Source: Avena insularis (taxonomy: Eukaryota; Streptophyta; Magnoliopsida; Poales; Poaceae). Taken from it: a DNA stretch of 64,000 nt. The stretch is taken from NCBI GenBank assembly GCA_023614405.1, contig CM042688.1, forward strand, positions 439,880,028-439,944,027, read 5' to 3'. Positions 57,801-64,000 of the stretch are shown here, piece after piece (positions within the stretch are counted from its first letter, which is position 1; each line of letters begins with the position of its first letter). The notes beneath the pieces were generated by a model. The model was given only the letters and a program-made list of their open reading frames with translations, was not told the origin of the DNA and ran no database searches. The position numbers and the translations under genes are program-made.

Positions 57801-58224
57801 CTGTTTCACAGTCTCGCTTTGCATCAGAAATGACCCGACCAAGATCATCAACGGGCTCATCTGATGCCCGTTCCTCACCTCCTTCTTCTTCATTCTCTTC
57901 CATTGCAGTATCATCGTATTCAGGGAACATATGAAAATAGTTGTCATCATCCTCTTCTTCTCCATTGTCTTCCATCATAACCCCTCTTTCTCCGTGCTCG
58001 GTCCAAAAATTATAGCTTGGCATGAAACCTCTCCGAACCAGGTGGCCGCGAATGATTTTCGAGGAAGAGTACTCCTTGATGTTCTGACATTGAGCACATG
58101 GACAACACATAAATCCATTCACTTTGTTTGCCTTAACCACATCGATAAATTTATCCACGCCTTGAATGAACACGGATTCACGTCGGTCACCATACATCCA
58201 TCCCCACCGGTTCATCTGCATCAT
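54900..58224 (-). pseudogene. CACTA TNP2-type transposase (degenerate)
   Basis: The 454-codon first ORF (58,224-56,860) has the transposase-associated N-terminus (GVDKFIDVVKANKVNGFMCC with CxxC), an acidic linker, CINDCILYQGEEYENLDKCP, then the TNP2 core WRKIEREFPDFAGDTRNLWF and TINDWPALSNLSG. A TAG follows. Further frames hold GKHFKGDADYWKKPDLPTGD, VMHVTKNLCMNLLGFLGVYG, a DUF4218 region (SHDCHMIMTQLLPIALRG, FPPSFFNIMTHLLVHLVEE) and a DUF4216-like C-terminus (YEINRNTFYMIAQ, PFVLANDVAQVFYVKD). At least seven stops or shifts are present. The usual STDG reads STNG (near 57,168) and the usual SIDVMH reads SINVMH (near 56,508), so two conserved Asp residues are lost. In life it would cut and rejoin CACTA ends. 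Confidence 0.88.
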
Positions 58225-58540
58225 TACAGAACATCATGAATAGTGAGATGACCATTTTACGTCGACACATGCATTTTTATATCAATGAGAGATGAAGGAT
58301 AAGGTTGCTAACCTCGATCAAGAAGGGAAGAAAGAGGAAGGCAGAGACATAAGTGTAGCTCGGGCACCTCATATCATTTTTATTTTGTGTGAAATCAAGT
58401 GTATCATTCTCTCAGACATTTTGTCGAACACCTAATGTGCATAGGAAAAAAACTAGCACACCACACCTCACTCCTTCAACCAAGAGAAAAAACAGAGGAA
58501 GGGCTGGCTGGGGCGACACATTTATAGGCGGGCTATTTGT

Positions 58541-58790
58541 CCGGTTCGTAATACGAACCGGGACCAATGGTGGGCGGCAGGCCACGTGTCTGGGGCTGGA
58601 CCTTTAGTCCCGGTTCGTATTACGAACCGGGACAAATATCCCCTTAAGAACCAGGACGAATACCCCTGGCTCCCGTGCGTCGCTCGGTCCCCTCGAACCG
58701 GGACAAATGCTTGCATTAGTCCCAGTTCGAGGAGGAACCGGGAGTAATGCTCTCGGCCGCTGCGAACCAAAGGCAGATTTTTTACTAGTG
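58541..58790 (-). repeat. CACTA terminal region with subterminal palindromes
   Basis: A perfect 10-bp stem palindrome lies at 58,541-58,561 (CCGGTTCGTA, one base, complement) and a perfect 13-bp stem at 58,607-58,633 (GTCCCGGTTCGTA, one base, complement). Further CGAACCGGGACAAATG and CCCAGTTCGAGG copies reach to the terminus TTTTTTACTAGTG at 58,790. The TATA-like ATTTATAGG at 58,520 faces the TNP2 gene. Confidence 0.82.
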
Positions 58791-60990
58791 TGATTATATA
58801 TATTTACAAGGAAAAATATTACTGAATGATGAATCTAATTCAACTAAGGCACACGCCTGCTGCAGTGATTGTTAACAACAAGATCATGATTATGTGCACG
58901 TTTTGGGTTCATAGTTTTCTTTGGGTGTGGGAAAAAGTCGAGGACAAGTGCCGACTGTTACCCACATGACAAATTATCTACAAAATCTTACGGGGTAAAA
59001 TTGGCATAACTTTTGCTAAATCGGGTAATATAGATAAAAAATTGTTAAATATGATAATTAGTGTCAAAAAAGTTAAACTGGGGGTAAAAACTAGAATTTA
59101 CTCCATAATGTGCTATTGTCTCTCTGCATCAGAAATGTCTTCTCGGGAAGAAAGAAAGGGTCAAGCTCCGAAGATTGTAGGAAGAGAAACAAATATCAGA
59201 TGAGAGTGAAGTTTTGATAACTAGACATTACCATGTTGCTATCTCCAAATGAACTCCCGGAGAACACACCAAATTTGTCGTTGAAAGAGCTGTAGAAGAA
59301 ACTACATAAATATAAGATGGAAATTATGTTGAACAGATTCAGTCTCCTGTGGCGGAAGTTTCTCGGGATGACAGTTCGGCTAAGTGCAGAATGTCACATA
59401 AGAAGTGATAGCTTCAGTTGGAGACATATTATCTTTAGACAAGGGTAAATTAACATCAAAGGGAAATGTTGTCTGGACTGGTGGCAATGTCTTGATGTTT
59501 CAGTAGAGTTTCATGAGGAAAAAATGTAGCTGAAGTTAAAAGAAGAGCAAGAGATGCATCATAATCAGATTTGATAACTTTCTCTTTGATCATAAAAATA
59601 TCAGAGTCTCATTCTAATCCCATCCTCTCAGACATATTGTATGACGATTTTTCATTATTCATTTTGTAAACTTTTCTGTACACTGAGAAATTATACAAAC
59701 CAACCAGCGCCAGGACTACACGTGCAAACCCACTACATGGACTACACGTGCCACTACATACAGCGAAGGGTGCTAAAATGTATTGTGGTCGACGCGGCGA
59801 AGTGCGCATTTTCACCTAGTGTATATTGTTGTCTATAGCATGCCGATATGTCCAAACAAATGTACCAACCGACTTATCATACTAAAATTTGACGGATTAT
59901 GTAAAATAGTTGGGATAACTACTGCCAATGGTTTGTATGAAATTGTTAGTTTGTAGTATCTCTATTCATAAACAACAAGAAAAGGACAAATTACAATACT
60001 AAGTTCTATCATAAAGAATATTTTATCTAAACATTTTTTCAGATATTATTTCAACAAATTGTCATTTGAAGAAAATAGAAGACCCACTTTCCAACAGTTG
60101 ATTTCATTTATATACATAAAGGGTGCTATCTTGAACAAATATGTGATCGTGGATCTACCTGGTTAATTTGTTGACCATGTATTTTTATCACACATATTAT
60201 TGCATTCTCAAAGTCGCCGTCTGCATATAATTTAGATTGAACTCAAGATGGGCTAAAATTCTCTGATGGTTACATCACCTAGCTTTCTCTCTAAAAAATT
60301 GCAATCTCGACGTGGATTAAATTTTTGTGCTCTACCACAAGAGACCTGCCACTCATGAAAAATACTAATCCTGTATTGGTAGAAGTTGAGGCGGGTGGCT
60401 TCTGCACCCATTTGAGTAGGTAAAGGGAATGGCCATTGGAGTCCTTCCACACATTGATCTTGGTAGTTATGATGTAAAAAAATATTTTTCAAATAATTCA
60501 GTACTGAAAATATAGTGTACAGTTAATATATTCTCCTACTTGCAAGTTGCAATCATCTTTAAATTGATATGTGCACTTGTCAACTTGCAGTTAGTTCGAT
60601 GTACCTAGGATTTTTATAATGCTGTAGAGTTATTAGATTGTGTAATGGTGTCCGTATGCTTCAAAGCTCAACATTTCAGGCTATGATATATTGCTTTTTA
60701 ATACTCCTATATTAACTCATTTGCTATTTTTTCGTACGCATTGGAGCTCCACCTAAGATTAGCGTAACAAAATGATGATATAAAATTTAAAGTACCCAGT
60801 AGGAAGGCAACTAAAAACACATAAATGTACTTCGGACTACCGAAGATCATAAATACAAATATCATAACTAAAAAGTGCTTGCATTCTAGACACGCTATTT
60901 GTGCTACAAACTATTACATGTTTTCAGTATAAAAGATAATCACGAATGATACATAATTTCATATTCTTATAAACATGTGTTTCGTAATAT
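58791..60990. other. Anonymous AT-rich sequence, upstream part of a probable Helitron
   Basis: No gene, LTR or TIR is recognised; ORFs are short and without domains. Because a Helitron 3' end closes this stretch at 61,025, some of it is probably Helitron sequence, but I cannot locate the 5' TC end. Confidence 0.35.
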
Positions 60991-60996
60991 AGCTAG

Positions 60997-61025
60997 CCCG
61001 TGCAGGTGCACGGGTTGATGGCTAG
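60997..61025 (+). mobile_element. Helitron 3' terminus (orphan)
   Basis: An 8-bp perfect stem CCCGTGCA (60,997-61,004) and TGCACGGG (61,007-61,014) with loop GG, then TTGATGG and CTAG (61,022-61,025) followed by host T. This is the canonical Helitron end and is better formed than the one at 50,959-50,984. The 5' end is not identified. Confidence 0.75.
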
Positions 61026-61614
61026 TGAAATAAATTGGGAAAATATTTTGAAGAAATATGAAATAAATATATGTTGTTGAAATAAAATTACTAAAATATT
61101 TGGTTATTTTTCTGACTAACCGAGATCGATGTTTGCGTCGTTCCCAATCGTAATTCCGGCAATGGATCCAGATGGTACCCGCCGAATTCGGGGGTGGGTC
61201 CGGCACCCCCATACCCACCACCTACCTCCATACATGTCGTCGGGTCCGTTTCTCAACCAGACCGACGATCCGCTGGGTTTGTGGGGCTCAATGGGGGACC
61301 CACGAAGATGTACAAACATATGCTGTGGCGGTGGGATCTGGGGCCTCTACAAATCGGTGGCCGCGGCCGTGCGGATTCAAACGAGCCTCGCTATAGAGGG
61401 TCATCGTGGGAGTCGTGCCCCTTGTCGACTTCGAGCGGCTCGGACTCCATGGTTGCGCGGCGGGCTGCCGGAGGGGGCGTTTAAGCCTCTGGAAATACAG
61501 AAACCACGTCGCGGCTGGATCGAGGAAGCGCCAACATATCTTCTCCGCTGGCAGATCGAGGAAGGCAAAATCATCGAAGCGCCAACACATGTACGATGCC
61601 GGAAGTAAACAAAA
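61026..61614. other. AT-rich then GC-rich anonymous segment
   Basis: GC-rich from about 61,130. Overlapping ORFs of 70-160 codons exist in several frames, the longest at 61,129-61,608 (plus), rich in Gly, Arg, Pro and Trp with no domain. Co-occurrence of open frames on both strands argues for composition rather than coding. It abuts the truncated transposase gene that follows. Confidence 0.35.
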
Positions 61615-63969
61615 TTTCTAGAAGTATGCATGTTTGTTGTGGACCATCAATGACTTCCCAGCTTACGCAATGCTTTCTGGTTGGAGCACAGAAGGCACAC
61701 TAGCATGTTCTTATTGCCACTGTAGAACAGATATTTTATGCCTCAAGTATGGTCATAAACATTTCTACATGGGACCATGACGTTTTCTATCAATGAGCCA
61801 CATATGACGTCGAAACAAGGTTTTATTGAACAACAAAACAGACCATAGAGAAGTTCTAGAGCTACTTACAGGTGAACAAGTTTTACAGTAACACGAAAGC
61901 TTTGAGCATGCACCATTTTGGTGAACAAATAAGAGAAGGCGACCGGAAACTAATAGTTGGCATAACTGGCGGAAGAAAAGTGTATTTTCCCAACTCCCAT
62001 ATTGGAAGCACTTACTCACTAGGAACAATCTGAATGTTATGCACATCAAGAAGAACATTTGTGACATCATTCTTGGGCCTTTTCTTCAGATGGATGGGAA
62101 ATCAAAGGATAGTGTAAAGGCTCGTCTTGATTTGTAGGACATAAAAATTAGGATGGATCAACATCCAAAGCCCGGTAAACATAAGTATGGAATAAAGAAA
62201 TGCTGCTATTCTTTTAAAAGGAAGAGGAGATAATGCTCCTGAAGATTCTACGGAGCATTAATATGCCTGATGGCTATGCTTGGCTATGCTTCACACATTA
62301 AGAGATGTGTGGTCCTCGAGCAGTGCAAGATTAGTGGACTCAAAAATCATGAATGTCATGTTATATTTCAGAAACTTCTTCGTATTGCATTGTGCAAGCT
62401 TCTGCCAGAGAATGTTGTTAACCCATTGCTTCAGCTGAGTCAATTATTTTCTGATTTATGCTCCAAGGAGTTAAGCGATGAAGATTTGGTGAAGTTGAGC
62501 AAAAAAATTCTAGAAACTCTATGCCACCTCGAAATGATCTTTCCACCAGCATTCTTTGATATTATGATGCCTCTCTTTGTTCATCTTGCTGAAGAGGCCC
62601 GGTGGGGAGGGGCCTTCTTGTACAAATGGATGTACACAATTGAGCGATACTTGCGTACACTGAAAGGATATGTGCATATCAAAGCTCACCTAGAAGGTTC
62701 TATTGCGAAGGGGTACATCCATGAAGAGTGCATGACTTTTTGCAGTCGATTCCTTGATGGCATGCCTATAAAGCAAAGTCAGTTCGAACGTCATGAAGAT
62801 AAAGGTATAGATCAACCACCGACATGGATTAGCGTAATGAGTACAGTTGATTACTCCAAGAAAGGTTTTGTTTATAAACCACTTTCTTTGGATGAGGTTA
62901 ATTAAATGAGGCATTTCATAATAACAAACTATGATGAAACCGTTTTAAGGATTGAGTAAGGATACCTATGTATTTATTTCACATCATTAGGTGCATTAAT
63001 TCTTTCCAGTTCAACCAACGATCATTTATATGCTTGAAGTGAACATCTTGAGGAAATAAAAAAATAAGGTTTCTTGAAATCCTCATGAGCAACACAAGGA
63101 AGAGTTTGTTGGCTGGGTTGAGACACGGGTAAGTTCCTTTCACATTTTCACTAAAGTTCCTCATACTATGTTCACGATTCATACATATTCTGTTGCATGA
63201 AATAGATCATATAACTCTACAATGATGGGAAGGTCAGGATCCTTATTTATGCACTAACTAAAGGACATGATCATCAAGCTCGTGTTTTCAACCATACAGT
63301 ACTGAATGGATATTTCTATCGGAATTCCTATGTATAAAAGTACTTGAGTACCCAAATAGTGTCATCATAGTCAAGGGTGATGATAACACATGCAATATTT
63401 ATTATTATGGGGTGATCAAGAAAATCATATTTGTTGACTATCCTTCTGATAAGGAGGTCGTTATATTCTAATGTGATTGGTCTAATGTGCCTCCGGCATA
63501 TAGAACTCAGAGTAGGTGGTATAAGAAGGAAAAATATGGAATTATTGACCTTGACACTACTCTATCCCAATTCATGGGAGACAATTACATTCGAGGCCTC
63601 CAAGCTTAGTAGGCTTTCTACGTGAGAGATGTGAATACCCTTAATTGGGCAACTATGATTAAAATGAATCCATGCAATTTGTTTGCTCCTTCTACTATAA
63701 ATGGTGTAGGCCTTGATGAAATTTTTGAAGCCGGCGAAGGTGAGACAAATGTGTTGGATGTTGTCGACACAGAAATTACATTGCCAAGCATACCTGAAGA
63801 GATCACTAGTTGGTGCAGAAATGATGTAGAAGGATCCAGCGTTGATGTTTAGGTCATAAAAAATATAAGACTCATTGATATGGATGATTGTGAGGCTTAC
63901 ATAAATGACGGCCATGTTGCTCCTTTGGGGCAAGAAGGATTGGATGATGACCAGGGGTTCTTTGTTTAG
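61615..63969 (+). pseudogene. Second CACTA TNP2-type transposase, 5'-truncated and degenerate
   Basis: Homology begins at ACLLWTINDFPAYAMLSGWS with a following CSYCH zinc-like motif (61,637-61,715), then a decayed stretch with NVMHIKKNICD-like and KARLDL sequence, then a 211-codon ORF (62,270-62,905) with the DUF4218 core (SGLKNHECHVIFQKLLRIAL, MIFPPAFFDIMMPLFVHLAE, RYLRTLKGYVHIKAHLEGSI). A DUF4216-like region (KVLEYPNSVIIVKGDDNT, IIFVDYPSDKEVVIF, FYVRDVNTLNWATMIKMNP) and an acidic tail follow. The N-terminal half is missing and stops are frequent (61,777, 62,135, 62,231, 63,470, 63,608, 63,850). It differs in sequence and strand from the first transposase, so it comes from another CACTA lineage. 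Confidence 0.85.
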
Positions 63970-64000
63970 GTTTTAATCTATCGGTAAGTCGCTTTCCATA

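Larger units (their letters stand above)
51960..58790 (-). mobile_element. CACTA (En/Spm-type) transposon complex
   Basis: The right end at 58,790 reads, on the minus strand, CACTAGTAAAAAATCTGCC, a CACTA terminus. Subterminal inverted repeats built on CCCGGTTCG and CCGGTTGG surround it. On the minus strand follow a TNP2-type transposase pseudogene (58,224 to about 54,900) and an accessory gene (53,427-52,790). Tandem repeats and subterminal-type repeats lie at 51,960-52,650 and 53,520-53,840. I could not find the matching left CACTA terminus, and a second promoter-like unit near 51,950 suggests that two CACTA elements may be fused or nested. Both genes are broken. Confidence 0.8.

Noticed and set aside
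61129..61608. 159-codon plus-strand ORF before the second transposase
   Set aside because: Other frames on both strands are open over the same region and no domain is visible, so it is not called as a gene.
1..64000. Cellular genes, tRNA or rRNA genes
   Set aside because: I looked for conserved enzyme motifs, tRNA-like clusters and rRNA sequence and found none beyond the tRNA-complementary primer sites. A computed tRNA or rRNA scan would settle this.

Overview
This 64 kb window is repeat DNA from a plant nuclear genome. It is very probably a grass (Poaceae), and a pooid grass fits best. The grounds are the mix of element types: Ty3/gypsy LTR retrotransposons of Tekay-chromovirus and Athila type with long LTRs, CACTA transposons with 'TTTAGTCCCGGTT' subterminal inverted repeats, TA-flanked Stowaway-type MITEs, a Helitron whose start resembles known grass Helitrons, and zf-RVT-type LINEs. 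I found no intact cellular protein gene, tRNA, rRNA or CRISPR array. The genus cannot be settled from the sequence alone.

Layout. 1-18,269: the right-hand part of an Athila-like LTR retrotransposon (protease end of Gag-Pro, a long non-coding internal region, polypurine tract at 3,215-3,230, 3' LTR). Its LTR is split by a complete minus-strand Tekay-type chromovirus (copy 1, 3,609-17,220). 18,270-19,752: the start of another LTR on the minus strand, in which the Athila-like element probably sits. 19,753-24,180: old gypsy debris. 24,186-24,640: a 5'-truncated LINE 3' end on the minus strand. 24,700-33,030: an unexplained region of degenerate tandem arrays built on a GTTACAG motif, alternating with short GC-rich islands and a few MITEs. 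33,680-51,407: a LINE ORF2 copy split by a Helitron (35,834-50,984), itself split by a second, plus-strand Tekay-type element (copy 2, 36,322-49,990, perfect 5-bp target duplication). 51,950-58,790: a CACTA complex with a degenerate TNP2 transposase and an accessory gene, both on the minus strand. 58,791-61,610: anonymous DNA, an orphan Helitron 3' end, and a GC-rich segment. 61,615-63,969: a second, different CACTA transposase pseudogene on the plus strand.

The two Tekay-type copies share one gene order: LTR, initiator-Met tRNA primer site, a 256-codon accessory ORF of unknown function, gag with a zinc knuckle, then protease, reverse transcriptase, RNase H, integrase and chromodomain, polypurine tract, LTR. 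Copy 1 has an intact accessory ORF and RT active site, but gag frameshifts and one in-frame stop before the RT. Copy 2 carries about ten stops, six of which are CAG-to-TAG changes relative to copy 1, the pattern expected from cytosine methylation at CHG sites. Neither copy can encode a full set of proteins.

The best-supported structural result is the three-level nest at 33.7-51.4 kb, which the LINE fragment at 24.2-24.6 kb confirms as an empty-site relative. The best candidates for something undescribed are the accessory ORF upstream of gag and the GTTACAG-array region.
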